Of a stretch of 64,000 bases of DNA, positions 25,041 to 32,838 are shown one piece after another. The stretch is from positions 1 to 64,000 of the forward strand of contig JBBATZ010000014.1 of the NCBI GenBank assembly GCA_040398425.1, read 5' to 3'. Source of the DNA: UBA7672 sp040398425. GTDB taxonomy: Bacteria > Pseudomonadota > Alphaproteobacteria > Caulobacterales > Hyphomonadaceae. The position numbers and the translations under genes are program-made. Under the pieces are notes generated by a model, which saw only the letters and a program-made list of their open reading frames with translations, made no database searches and was not told where the DNA came from. Positions within the stretch are counted from its first letter, which is position 1, and each line of letters begins with the position of its first letter.

Positions 25041-25811
25041 ATGAAAGAGCTCACGGTAAAACAGCTGGCGGCGATCTCCGGGGTAACGGTGCGGACGCTG
25101 CACCATTATGACGAGATCGGCTTGCTGACGCCCGCGCATGTCGGGGCGAACGGTTATCGCTATTATGGGCGAGCCGAGCTGATGCGGTTGCAGCGCATCC
25201 TGTTTCATCGGGAGCTGGGCGTGCCGCTGGGCGAGATCGCCGAGCTGCTGGCGCTTGAGGGCGAGGATCAGGTCGGCGTGCTGATGCGCCATCGTGAAAG
25301 ACTTGACGCGGAGCGGGCGCGCTTTCGCGTCCTCATCGAAACCATCGACCGCACGGTCGCAAGCATAAAGGGAGAGACCCAGATGTCGAACGCGGACCTG
25401 TATCAGGGCTTCTCGGCGGAGAAGCAGGCTGACTACGAAGCGTGGCTGGTCGAGCGCTACGGCGCATCGATGCAGGGAAGCCTCGACCTTTCGCGCAAGG
25501 CGATGGCGAAGATGAGCGAGGCCGAGCAGGCCGCGATGATGGACACGCTGAAGGATATCGAGACGGGACTTGTCGAAGGTATGACGCGGGGCATCGATCC
25601 GGCGGCGGAACCGGTTGATCGCATGATCGCGCGGCATCGGGCATGGGTCGCAGCGGCGTGGGACAAGCCCTGTCCGCCGCATGCCTATGCGGGACTGGCG
25701 GATCTGTACCTGTCGCATCCCGATTTCGTGGCGCGGTATGAGGCGCTGGGGCCGGGCTTTGCGGAGTGGCTGACGGACGCGATGAAGGCGCATGCGATAC
25801 GTCAGGCGTGA
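25041..25811 (+). CDS. MerR-family regulator with TipAS domain
   Basis: A 256-residue transcriptional activator of the TipAL type. Residues 1-75 form the MerR winged helix (LTVKQLAAISGVTVRTLHHY and NGYRYYGRAELMRLQRI), followed by a coiled-coil dimerisation helix to about residue 110. A C-terminal TipAS-like helical domain follows (YQGFSAEKQADYEAWLVERYG and HPDFVARYEALGPGFAEWL). TipAS domains bind hydrophobic ligands, notably antibiotics in Streptomyces. GGAG stands before the ATG. The C-terminal ten bases overlap the end of the convergent gene. The target gene is not evident, so autoregulation is likely. Confidence 0.9.
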   Translation: MKELTVKQLAAISGVTVRTLHHYDEIGLLTPAHVGANGYRYYGRAELMRLQRILFHRELGVPLGEIAELLALEGEDQVGVLMRHRERLDAERARFRVLIETIDRTVASIKGETQMSNADLYQGFSAEKQADYEAWLVERYGASMQGSLDLSRKAMAKMSEAEQAAMMDTLKDIETGLVEGMTRGIDPAAEPVDRMIARHRAWVAAAWDKPCPPHAYAGLADLYLSHPDFVARYEALGPGFAEWLTDAMKAHAIRQA

Positions 25812-26458
25812 GGGTGCGGTCTTGCAGGTGAGTGCGAGTTTGGCCGGATCGGGTTTTTGGAGGGTTCGGGCGGTCCCCGCGCGTGCGTTTGGCCGCGCTC
25901 GCCCTTCGACCGACGCGCGCCTTGCGCACGGCTCAGGGTGAGCGCTTTTGATGCGGCAATGCCCACGGGCGCGGGGTGAGCAGCGGCGCAAAGCGCAGAG
26001 TCCTTCGAACCATGGGCTGCAAGGGGATTGTCGAGGTCGATGCCTTCGCACCTCGCGATGCGTTTCGCATGCGCGCGGATGGCGGGCTCGGGGCCAGCGT
26101 TGAAGCGCGCCATGGCGAGGAAACGACGGTTCATTTCGAACGGCGTCTTTGGGCATGGTTCGCCATCGTCGGCAGGCGGTTCTGTCGAAGGGATGAAAGC
26201 GTTGAGATCGAGCTCCTTGCCGGCGAGCAACTGGGCGGCACCTGCGGCGAGGATCTGGTCGCGCATCCATTCGCGCTGGCGGAGGTCCTGTTCGTGATCG
26301 CGCCAGTTGGATTTGAACCTCGTGGTGCGGCGGATGCGCTTGAGTTTGGCGATCTGATTGAACAGGTCAGCGGGCCAGGCGATGAACGTGGCGATGGGCG
26401 CGAACCAGTTCGGGTCCGCGTTGTCTTCGGGCTCAAGAGGCGCTTGTTCGAGGCTCAT
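25802..26458 (-). CDS. Hypothetical protein with repeat-derived C-terminus
   Basis: A frame of 218 residues of unknown family. The first about 150 residues look like genuine protein: an N-terminal region with PNWFAPIATFIAWPADLFNQIAKLKRIRR, an acidic stretch and EMNRRFLAMARFNAGPEPAIRAHAKRIARC. The last about 50 residues, from KALTLSRAQGARRSKGERG, are encoded by the intergenic-type repeat at 25896-25944 and by low-complexity sequence beyond it, so the natural end may have been extended by repeat insertion. ATG at 26458 is chosen over the longer frame to 26839, which reads through another repeat. Confidence 0.55.
   Translation of the reverse strand: MSLEQAPLEPEDNADPNWFAPIATFIAWPADLFNQIAKLKRIRRTTRFKSNWRDHEQDLRQREWMRDQILAAGAAQLLAGKELDLNAFIPSTEPPADDGEPCPKTPFEMNRRFLAMARFNAGPEPAIRAHAKRIARCEGIDLDNPLAAHGSKDSALCAAAHPAPVGIAASKALTLSRAQGARRSKGERGQTHARGPPEPSKNPIRPNSHSPARPHPHA
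25896..25944. repeat. Short palindromic intergenic-type repeat
   Basis: The ends CGCTCGCCCT (25896-25905) and AGGGTGAGCG (25935-25944) are complementary with one mismatch. The inner sequence CCTTGCGCACGGCTCAGGGTG is of the kind dispersed in many alphaproteobacterial genomes. It lies inside the reading frame of the hypothetical gene on the minus strand. Confidence 0.6.
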
Positions 26459-26625
26459 GGGTGCGATTATGGATGCGCTGGGAGCCCGGCCGGTTTGCGT
26501 CCAGGTTTCACGCATGTTTTTGCGGGCAAGTGTTTGAGCGTGTTGGAGAAGATTTCTCGGCCTCCGCCGAATCCGGGCGCCTAGTTTCCAACAAAATGTG
26601 GGGAGGCTCTGATGTGCGCCACTGT

Positions 26626-26727
26626 TGTCATCCCGGCCCAGCGCAGCCCGAGCCGGGGCCCATTCACCGACCCACCCAGACTGTGGGATAGATTCCGGGT
26701 CTCGCCGTTGGCTCGCCCGGGATGACA
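26626..26727. repeat. Palindromic repeat element with 11-bp terminal inverted repeats
   Basis: TGTCATCCCGG (26626-26636) and CCGGGATGACA (26717-26727) are perfect inverted ends of a 102-base element. Inside is another pair of motifs of the same style (GATTCCGGGTCTCGCC). It resembles the dispersed non-coding palindromic elements often found between genes in alphaproteobacteria and ends nine bases from the acetyltransferase stop codon. The 278 bases between the neighbouring genes hold nothing else that I can support. Confidence 0.75.
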
Positions 26728-26736
26728 AGCCCTGCA

Positions 26737-27270
26737 TCAGATGGGTGACGTACCTGTCCCGCCGTTTAGCGCGCGCTGCATCAGGAGCGTGTCGCACCAG
26801 CGGTTGAACTTGAAACCGGAACCTTTGATGCGTCCGCATTCGGTGAAGCCCATGAGGGCGTGGAGTCTGGCGGAGGCGAGGTTTGTCCCGGCATCGCCGA
26901 TCACCGCGATCATCTGGCGGAAGCCAAGCGCTTCGCAGCGGGCGAGGAGTTCGCCGAGGAGGAGCGTGCCAATGCCGAGGCCCTGTGCATCGGGGGTGAT
27001 ATAGATCGAGTCCTCAACCATGAAGCGGTAGGCGGGGCGGGTGCGGAAATGGCTGGCGTAGGCGTAGCCAAGAACTTTGTCGGCGCTGTAGGCGACAAGG
27101 TAGGGGAAGCTTCCCGCAATGATGGCGTCGTAGCGCCTGCTCATCTCGTCGAGAGAGGGCGCATCATACTCATAGCTCGCCGTGCCGTTGAGGACGGCGT
27201 GGCCATAGATGACGGTGATGGCCGGAAGATCGGCCAGTGTTGCCGCGCGAATGTGGATGCCGTCGATCAT
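26737..27270 (-). CDS. GNAT acetyltransferase, phosphinothricin acetyltransferase-like
   Basis: A 177-residue GNAT protein of the PAT/YncA group. The first strand IRAATLADLPAITVIYGHAV is followed by YAYASHFRTRPAYRFMVEDSIYI and the acetyl-CoA loop AQGLGIGTLLLGELL. The C-terminal motif GSGFKFNRWCDTLLMQR matches the group closely. In other bacteria such proteins acetylate methionine sulfoximine or phosphinothricin, or modify RNA or proteins; the substrate here is not known. It is the last gene of a minus-strand series that starts with MAPEG. Confidence 0.88.
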   Translation of the reverse strand: MIDGIHIRAATLADLPAITVIYGHAVLNGTASYEYDAPSLDEMSRRYDAIIAGSFPYLVAYSADKVLGYAYASHFRTRPAYRFMVEDSIYITPDAQGLGIGTLLLGELLARCEALGFRQMIAVIGDAGTNLASARLHALMGFTECGRIKGSGFKFNRWCDTLLMQRALNGGTGTSPI

Positions 27271-27309
27271 GCGACGCGCTTTCTCGGCTAACCGGCAGCC
27301 CCGGGCAAG

Positions 27310-27723
27310 CTAGCCCGTGATCAGGACGGCGATGGCCTTGCCGAGGGCGCCGAACAGCAGGATGGCGGTCGCCGCGAGCTGGACCATGAAGCCAAGCTCA
27401 CGCCGGGCAGGATCCTTCGCGTAACCGAGCGCATACAGGATGCGACCGACGATCCACACGACGCCAATGACGGCCACAATGATCCCAGACTGATCCTGCG
27501 GCTGCCAGAAGAAGTGGCAGAGCCACAGCGACGGCAGGAAGGCGGGCAGCCATTCAAGCGTGTTCGCCTGGATGCGCACAGCGCGCTCCAGCACGGGATC
27601 ACCGGTCATGGTAGGCGCGTCGATGCCGGATTTGCGGCGCGCGGCGCCGACGCCCATCACCATCCAGAAATAGACCAGTAGCGCTGCCAGCGTTACGATG
27701 GCGACATAGGCGTGCGTTTGCAT
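27310..27723 (-). CDS. MAPEG-family membrane protein
   Basis: A 137-residue integral membrane protein with four helices, related to microsomal glutathione S-transferases and leukotriene synthases. The family motif ERAVRIQANTLEWLPAFLP lies near residues 46-64. These proteins can conjugate glutathione to hydrophobic compounds in the membrane, but bacterial members are poorly studied. It follows sdhB on the same strand after 100 bases and precedes the GNAT gene. Confidence 0.9.
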   Translation of the reverse strand: MQTHAYVAIVTLAALLVYFWMVMGVGAARRKSGIDAPTMTGDPVLERAVRIQANTLEWLPAFLPSLWLCHFFWQPQDQSGIIVAVIGVVWIVGRILYALGYAKDPARRELGFMVQLAATAILLFGALGKAIAVLITG

Positions 27724-27759
27724 GTGAGGTGGCTTCCGGAGTTACATGAACGAGGCGCC

Positions 27760-27800
27760 GCGACTGCCGGCCCTGTTCGCTGCTACGCAGCGACTGCCGG
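27760..27800. repeat. Duplicated motif with hairpin between sdhB and MAPEG
   Basis: GCGACTGCCGG occurs twice (27760-27770 and 27790-27800), flanking a hairpin CGCTGC-TAC-GCAGCG (27778-27792). It may be a terminator remnant or the result of a local duplication after sdhB. No T-tract is present. Confidence 0.4.
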
Positions 27801-27823
27801 GCAGGGGCCCGGCGGTCCAGAGA

Positions 27824-28603
27824 TCAGGTGGCGCGTTCGACCATCAGCTTCTTGATCTCCGCGATGGCCTTGGCCGGGTTGAGACCCTTCGGGCAGACCT
27901 GCGCGCAGTTCATGATGGTGTGGCAGCGATAGAGCTTGAACGGATCCTCAAGATCGTCGAGGCGCTCCCCTGTGGCTTCGTCACGGCTGTCGATGATCCA
28001 GCGATAGGCCTGGAGCAGGGCGGCCGGTCCGAGGAACTTGTCGCCATTCCACCAGTAGCTGGGGCAGGCGGTCGAGCATGAGGCGCACATGATGCACTCG
28101 TAGAGACCGTCGAGCTTGGAGCGGTCGGCTTCCGATTGGCGCCATTCCTTCTGCGGCTCGGGCGTTTCGGTCTTGAGGTAGGGCTGCACGTAGGCGTGCT
28201 GCGCGTAGAAGTTCGTGAGATCCGGCACGAGGTCCTTCACGACGGCCTGGTGCGGCAGCGGCGCGATGGTGATGTCGCCGGAGAATTCGTCCCAGCCCTT
28301 GGTGCAGGCGATGGTGTTGCCGCCGCCGATATTCATGGCGCAGGAACCGCAAACGCCTTCGCGGCAGGAGCGGCGGAAGGTGAGCGTCGAGTCGATCTCG
28401 TTCTTGATGTAGATAAGAACGTCGAGGACCATCGGCCCGACCTTGCTCATGTCGATCTGGTAGTAGTCCCACCGCGGGTTGCCGCCGGTTTCCGGGTCGT
28501 AGCGATAGATCTTGAAGGTACGCAGCTTCTTGGCCGCAGCCGGCTTCGGCCAGCGCTTGCCGGCCTTGATCTTGGAGTTCTGCGGCAGCGTGAGTTCGAC
28601 CAT
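27824..28603 (-). CDS. sdhB: Succinate dehydrogenase iron-sulfur subunit
   Basis: SdhB carries the three iron-sulfur clusters that pass electrons from the SdhA flavin to ubiquinone. The 259-residue protein has the 2Fe-2S motif SCREGVCGSCAMNIGG, and the 4Fe-4S and 3Fe-4S motifs CIMCASCSTACPSYWW and CHTIMNCAQVCPKGLNP. The start at 28603 gives the usual N-terminus MVELTLPQNSKI. Unusually, it is separated from sdhA by about 4.2 kb containing four unrelated genes, one on the opposite strand. It therefore needs its own promoter, and none was obvious. Confidence 0.97.
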   Translation of the reverse strand: MVELTLPQNSKIKAGKRWPKPAAAKKLRTFKIYRYDPETGGNPRWDYYQIDMSKVGPMVLDVLIYIKNEIDSTLTFRRSCREGVCGSCAMNIGGGNTIACTKGWDEFSGDITIAPLPHQAVVKDLVPDLTNFYAQHAYVQPYLKTETPEPQKEWRQSEADRSKLDGLYECIMCASCSTACPSYWWNGDKFLGPAALLQAYRWIIDSRDEATGERLDDLEDPFKLYRCHTIMNCAQVCPKGLNPAKAIAEIKKLMVERAT

Positions 28604-28705
28604 CGCGCGTAAAATCTCCGGGCCCAAAGTTCTGCGCAATCTAGCGGTCGTTTCGCGGAGCACAAGCGCCGGAAAGTCGCGGCAGATCAGCGATCTGGAT
28701 GCGAA

Positions 28706-29434
28706 TCAGTCGCGCCGGAAAAGGTTGCGGACCCGCTCGATCAGCGGGCGGCGGAGGCCATAGGCGAAGCGGGCGGCCGAGGGGCGGTCACCATGCAGCA
28801 TCTCGGTGACGCCGGCCTTGAGGAGGCCTGCGGCGAGGCGCTGGGCCCCGTGATGGGCGCCGGCCTGGAGTTCTTCCCGCGTAATCGGGATCGGCCCCCA
28901 GAAAGTGATTGCATCGCTCTCGCCGACCTTGAGCCGCGCGAAGCCGTCGGCGGGGAGGCGGGGCGGCATAAAGGCAAAGGCGACCTGTTTCGAACCTTCG
29001 AGGATGGGGCGGGGATTGCGGCTGAATTGCACGGTCTGGCCGGCGCCGACGCGGATTGACTGGATGTGCACCAGCTTGGCGAACTGGCGGACCGTGTTGG
29101 CGCCGAGGTTCAGCATGCCGAGGTCAGCGCGGGCGTCGCCACATTGCGGTACGGCCAGCACGAATTCCATACGGCCGGCAGGGGAGAGGCCGGAGCCTTT
29201 CTTCAGGCTGGAGCCGAAACTGCAGACATAGGCAAAACGGCGCTCGCCGTCGGGCGGGACGACCAGCACGTCGACGGACGGACCCGGTTCGCGTGAGCGG
29301 CCTGCCCAGCCATCCTGGTCGGAAAAAGCGATGTGGGGTTCGCCGAGATGACGCGCGAGATGGAGGTGAACTTCTTCGCGAAGTTCCTGGCCGACGCGGC
29401 CTTTTTCGGACGACTGACCCCAGATATCAGGCAT
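28706..29434 (-). CDS. Suppressor-of-fused domain protein
   Basis: A 242-residue protein whose pattern fits the bacterial suppressor-of-fused (SUFU) domain family: PSVDVLVVPPDGERRFAYV near the start, MEFVLAVPQ in the middle and DAITFWGPIPITREELQ towards the end. Bacterial SUFU proteins have no established role; some are immunity proteins of toxin systems. No toxin gene is adjacent here. It lies within the insertion between sdhA and sdhB on the same strand. Confidence 0.72.
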   Translation of the reverse strand: MPDIWGQSSEKGRVGQELREEVHLHLARHLGEPHIAFSDQDGWAGRSREPGPSVDVLVVPPDGERRFAYVCSFGSSLKKGSGLSPAGRMEFVLAVPQCGDARADLGMLNLGANTVRQFAKLVHIQSIRVGAGQTVQFSRNPRPILEGSKQVAFAFMPPRLPADGFARLKVGESDAITFWGPIPITREELQAGAHHGAQRLAAGLLKAGVTEMLHGDRPSAARFAYGLRRPLIERVRNLFRRD

Positions 29435-29548
29435 GGGACCGAAATGGTTCTTCTGCGCGCGGGCGTCAACCGCACATGCACCAAACGACGCAGTTCGAGG
29501 CTACGGGAATCTGTCTGAACCGTTGGTGAATCCCGGTCAAGATCGGTC

Positions 29549-31309
29549 TCAGGCAATGGGTTCATCGAACATCAATGCACGGACGAAACGGGCCGGCGGG
29601 GAGCCGTGCGACAACGCGGCATCGTGATATTTCTTGAGTGCGAAGTTGGCGCCCCACTTTGCTTCCGCGTCTTTTCGCAGCGCGTGATGTTCGCCCCAGC
29701 CGACGAAATAGGTCGACAGCTGACCGGACGACAGGCGCGCGCGCGTCCACTTTCCGGCGGCTTCACGCTCTTCCTGAAAAGCCTCGGCCGTCATGAACTT
29801 CATGGCGGTGGCTTCGTCCCAGTTCTCGGCATGCACGCCCTGATCAAGGATGGCGTTGGTGACGGAGCGCAGGCGCATCTTGAGATTGGTGAGGCGGCGC
29901 AGCGGGCTATCGGCGCCGAAACCCATCTCGATCATCAGGTCTTCGGCATAGCAGGCCCAGCCCTCGATGAAAGTACCTGAGCCGAGCACAGCGCGCGTCA
30001 CGCTGGGGTGCTTGTTGGCGTGCCAGATCTGCAGGTAATGCCCCGGCATCGCCTCATGGATCGAGAGTTCGTAGAGCATGTGCGAATTGTATTCGGACAG
30101 GAAGGATTGCGTCTGCGCCGCCGACCAGTCTGACGGGATGGGTGAGATGGCGTAGAAGGTGTCGAGCTTGCGATCGAGCGGGCCGGGGGAGTCGCAGTAA
30201 GCGACGGCGACGCCCTGCTGGAATTTCGGCATTTCGATTATCTTCACGGCCGCGTCAGGCATCGAGATGAAGTCCTTCTCGCGGCAGAAGGCAGTGGCTT
30301 CCGCCAGCGTCTTGGTCGCATCGACCATGACTTTGTCCCGCGCCGGGCGGTCCTTGGCGACGATGGCCATTCCGGCCTTGATGGTGGCGAGCTTGTCAGC
30401 ACTGGGCTTGGCGTTGGTGAGCTTGGCCGAGATCTCGAACATCTCATCGCGGATCGAGTCCGCATCGGCGCGCGCCTTGGCAAGAAGATCGGCGCGCGGC
30501 GTCTGCGCGTTGATCGAGAAGCGGAGTTGCTCGTCGTAGAGTGGTCCGTAGCGGAAGTCGCCCCTGGCGTTGGGAGCCAGCGTTCCGTCGATCCAGGTCT
30601 GGTGCTCGGTGATGGCGGCGCGGGCGGTTTCAGCGGCCTTGGTCAGGCGCGCCGTGTCGTCGGGGCCGAGACCTCCCGCCTGGGCGAGGATCAGATCGTC
30701 GATGATCGAAAGGGCGCCGCCATTCTGGGCGGAATAGGTCTGGGCGTGGATGGGCGGGACGCGCTCGGCGACCAGTTGTTTTCGTGTCTCGGCAAGAAGC
30801 GCGGGGAATTTCTCCATGCGTGCGGCGGCACTGAGCAGGCGTTCGGGCAGGTGCGCAAACTCGCGCGCCATCAGCGAATAGAGTGCGCCGCCAGTGAGAC
30901 CGGCATAGGTCAGCGGATCCCATGCCCAGTTCTGCAATTTGTCGGTCTGGAAGGTTTCAGAGTCGAGCGACTCGGCGATCATGGCGGCATCGACCTGATT
31001 ATCGCGCGACAGTGTCGTGCGATCGAGGGCGGCGAGTTTGGCCTGCGTCGCTTTCACCTGCGTCATGCGGGCGGCGCGGCCTGAGTCGCTGATGTCGGGC
31101 AAGTCGCCGTCGAAGCGGTGATCGCCGAGTGCGGTTGCATACACGGGCGAAGAGCTGGCGAGTCCGTCGAGCCAGGATTTGGAGAGGGCGTCGAAGCCGG
31201 CGTTTGCATCGGGCGCGGCGGGTGGCTTCTGCGCTTCGCCGCAGGCGGCGAGCGCGATCATTGCGCCGCCGGTCATCAGCGCGCCGCGCCGCGTGAGTTT
31301 CACTGACAT
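29549..31309 (-). CDS. DUF885 family protein, putative metallopeptidase, lipoprotein
   Basis: A 586-residue exported protein with a lipoprotein-like signal containing an RRGAL motif and LAAC (cysteine near residue 23). The long helical domain belongs to DUF885, whose members resemble zinc carboxypeptidases. The H-E-x(4)-H element is seen in ELSIHEAMPGHYLQIWHANK, and a downstream glutamate occurs in GTFIEGWACYAEDLM. These are the family's proposed metal-binding residues. Substrate and function are unknown. It is divergent from the DUF805 gene and lies in the insertion between sdhA and sdhB. Confidence 0.88.
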   Translation of the reverse strand: MSVKLTRRGALMTGGAMIALAACGEAQKPPAAPDANAGFDALSKSWLDGLASSSPVYATALGDHRFDGDLPDISDSGRAARMTQVKATQAKLAALDRTTLSRDNQVDAAMIAESLDSETFQTDKLQNWAWDPLTYAGLTGGALYSLMAREFAHLPERLLSAAARMEKFPALLAETRKQLVAERVPPIHAQTYSAQNGGALSIIDDLILAQAGGLGPDDTARLTKAAETARAAITEHQTWIDGTLAPNARGDFRYGPLYDEQLRFSINAQTPRADLLAKARADADSIRDEMFEISAKLTNAKPSADKLATIKAGMAIVAKDRPARDKVMVDATKTLAEATAFCREKDFISMPDAAVKIIEMPKFQQGVAVAYCDSPGPLDRKLDTFYAISPIPSDWSAAQTQSFLSEYNSHMLYELSIHEAMPGHYLQIWHANKHPSVTRAVLGSGTFIEGWACYAEDLMIEMGFGADSPLRRLTNLKMRLRSVTNAILDQGVHAENWDEATAMKFMTAEAFQEEREAAGKWTRARLSSGQLSTYFVGWGEHHALRKDAEAKWGANFALKKYHDAALSHGSPPARFVRALMFDEPIA

Positions 31310-31452
31310 GTCCAGACCCCTGTTCGAGCACGGCGAACGTGGAACGGTGTGGGCAGCTCGGTCAAGCGCAGACGATCGTGTGAAATTGGGGAGCGCTCTT
31401 AATCAAGGCCTAGGCGGCTTCGGCTAGACTGGTCCAGTCTGCGGGGTCAATC

Positions 31453-32148
31453 ATGGCATCCATTCTTCACATGCTGAAATTTCCTGAAGGCCGGTTGAGC
31501 CAGCAGGGATATGTTTTCGGTTTCGCGGCGCCGTTCATCGCTGTCACCGTGGTGAGTAGCGCTTCGTTCAGCGGCTTGATCGGGCCGGCCGGGTCCATGG
31601 TGCTGCAGGTTTGCGCGCTTGGCTGCTCGCTGCTGCTCGCCTTCGGCGATGCGATGAACATACGCCGCTACCACGACCTCGGGCATTCCGGGCGGCTCTA
31701 TCGCCTCTGCAGGCCCGGAATCGTGTTGCTGCCGTTGATCGCTTTCGCGCTGCAGTTCCTGATTCCTGCGCAGATGGCATCGGCAGGCGATCTCGGCGCG
31801 CTGACTGACCTGATGAACCAGGAAACCGCGCCGTCGATGGGGCTCGGGCCGAGCGTGCTGCTGGGGATCACCTTTACCGGCGTGGCTATCAACCTGATCT
31901 ACCTGTCGTTGATGCCGGGACAATCTGGCCCGAACGCCTATGGTCCCGATCCGAACAACGGCATTGGCGTGATGCCGGGCATTGAGGCATCGGCGCGGCG
32001 TGATGTTGCGCCCGAGGACGATCCGGTGAAACGCGCACTGGCGGATTACGAGGCGCGGCGCGTGGCGCAGTCGTGGCAGGCTGCGCGTGCGGCGAAGCCG
32101 GCGGGGCGTGCCGCTGCGCCGGGTGCGTTCGGCAAGAAGCGCAGCTAG
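31453..32148 (+). CDS. DUF805 family membrane protein
   Basis: A 231-residue protein with four hydrophobic helices and the DUF805 hallmark IRRYHDLGHSGRLY after the second helix, plus PGQSGPNAYGPDP after the fourth. The C-terminal 60 residues are charged and alanine-rich. The function is unknown. It is the only plus-strand gene between sdhC and sdhB, and it ends three bases from the GST stop codon. Confidence 0.87.
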   Translation: MASILHMLKFPEGRLSQQGYVFGFAAPFIAVTVVSSASFSGLIGPAGSMVLQVCALGCSLLLAFGDAMNIRRYHDLGHSGRLYRLCRPGIVLLPLIAFALQFLIPAQMASAGDLGALTDLMNQETAPSMGLGPSVLLGITFTGVAINLIYLSLMPGQSGPNAYGPDPNNGIGVMPGIEASARRDVAPEDDPVKRALADYEARRVAQSWQAARAAKPAGRAAAPGAFGKKRS

Positions 32149-32151
32149 GGA

Positions 32152-32766
32152 CTATGCCTTGGCGCTGGGACGTTCCGAGACGCGCGCGTGCCAGCTGCGC
32201 AGGTTGGCGAGCGTGTCGGGAACCTTGAGGCCGATCCAGTCGGCAAAATCCACCATCGACAACAGGCAGATGTCGGCGATCGTGTAGTCACCGCCGGCGA
32301 CAAAATCCCGGCCGTTCAGTTCGTTGTCGACCCAGGCCAGGCCGCGCTCATAGTGCGCGCGGTTGGACTCGCCGAACTCCTTGTATTGCGGAACGACGAC
32401 GCGTGCGGTGAAGGGGTGCGCGTGGCGCCAGAACATGCCGGCGGGCGTACCGATCTGGAATTCGACGCGGCGCGTCAGCATGTCGATGCGTGCAGTCTCG
32501 AGCGCGTTGCGGCCGAACATGGGCGGGGTGGGGTAGAGACTTTCGAGGTAGCGGCAGATGGCGACAGTTTCGGACAGGAAGCTTCCGTCATCGAGCTGAA
32601 GCGTCGGCAGCTGGCCAAGCGGGTCGCGCGCAAGATGCTCGGGCTGCTTCAGTTCGCCGGTCATGATGCCGACTTCAACAGTCGGCAGCTCGACACCCTT
32701 CTCGGCCAGGAAAATGCGGACGCGGCGGGGGTTCGGCGCCGGCATCGGCGCGTTGAAGAATTTCAT
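32152..32766 (-). CDS. Glutathione S-transferase family protein
   Basis: A 204-residue soluble protein with an N-terminal thioredoxin-like domain (MKFFNAPMPAPNPRRVRIFL and LPTLQLDDGSFLSETVAICRYLE) and a helical C-terminal domain with the N-capping motif VAGGDYTIADICLLSMVDF. These features define GSTs of the beta/theta type. The start at 32766 is preferred over 32799 because GGA occurs upstream and family members begin at MKFF. It lies 72 bases after sdhA on the same strand. The substrate is unknown. Confidence 0.9.
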   Translation of the reverse strand: MKFFNAPMPAPNPRRVRIFLAEKGVELPTVEVGIMTGELKQPEHLARDPLGQLPTLQLDDGSFLSETVAICRYLESLYPTPPMFGRNALETARIDMLTRRVEFQIGTPAGMFWRHAHPFTARVVVPQYKEFGESNRAHYERGLAWVDNELNGRDFVAGGDYTIADICLLSMVDFADWIGLKVPDTLANLRSWHARVSERPSAKA

Positions 32767-32838
32767 GCTGGCGTTCCATCCTGAGTTTTCAGGAGTCATG
32801 CGACTGCGAATGAATGCCCGTCAAGCGGGCCTTCGCGC

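Noticed and set aside
24993..26270. A 425-codon minus-strand open frame
   Set aside because: It is antisense to the MerR gene, with extreme Arg content and no motif.
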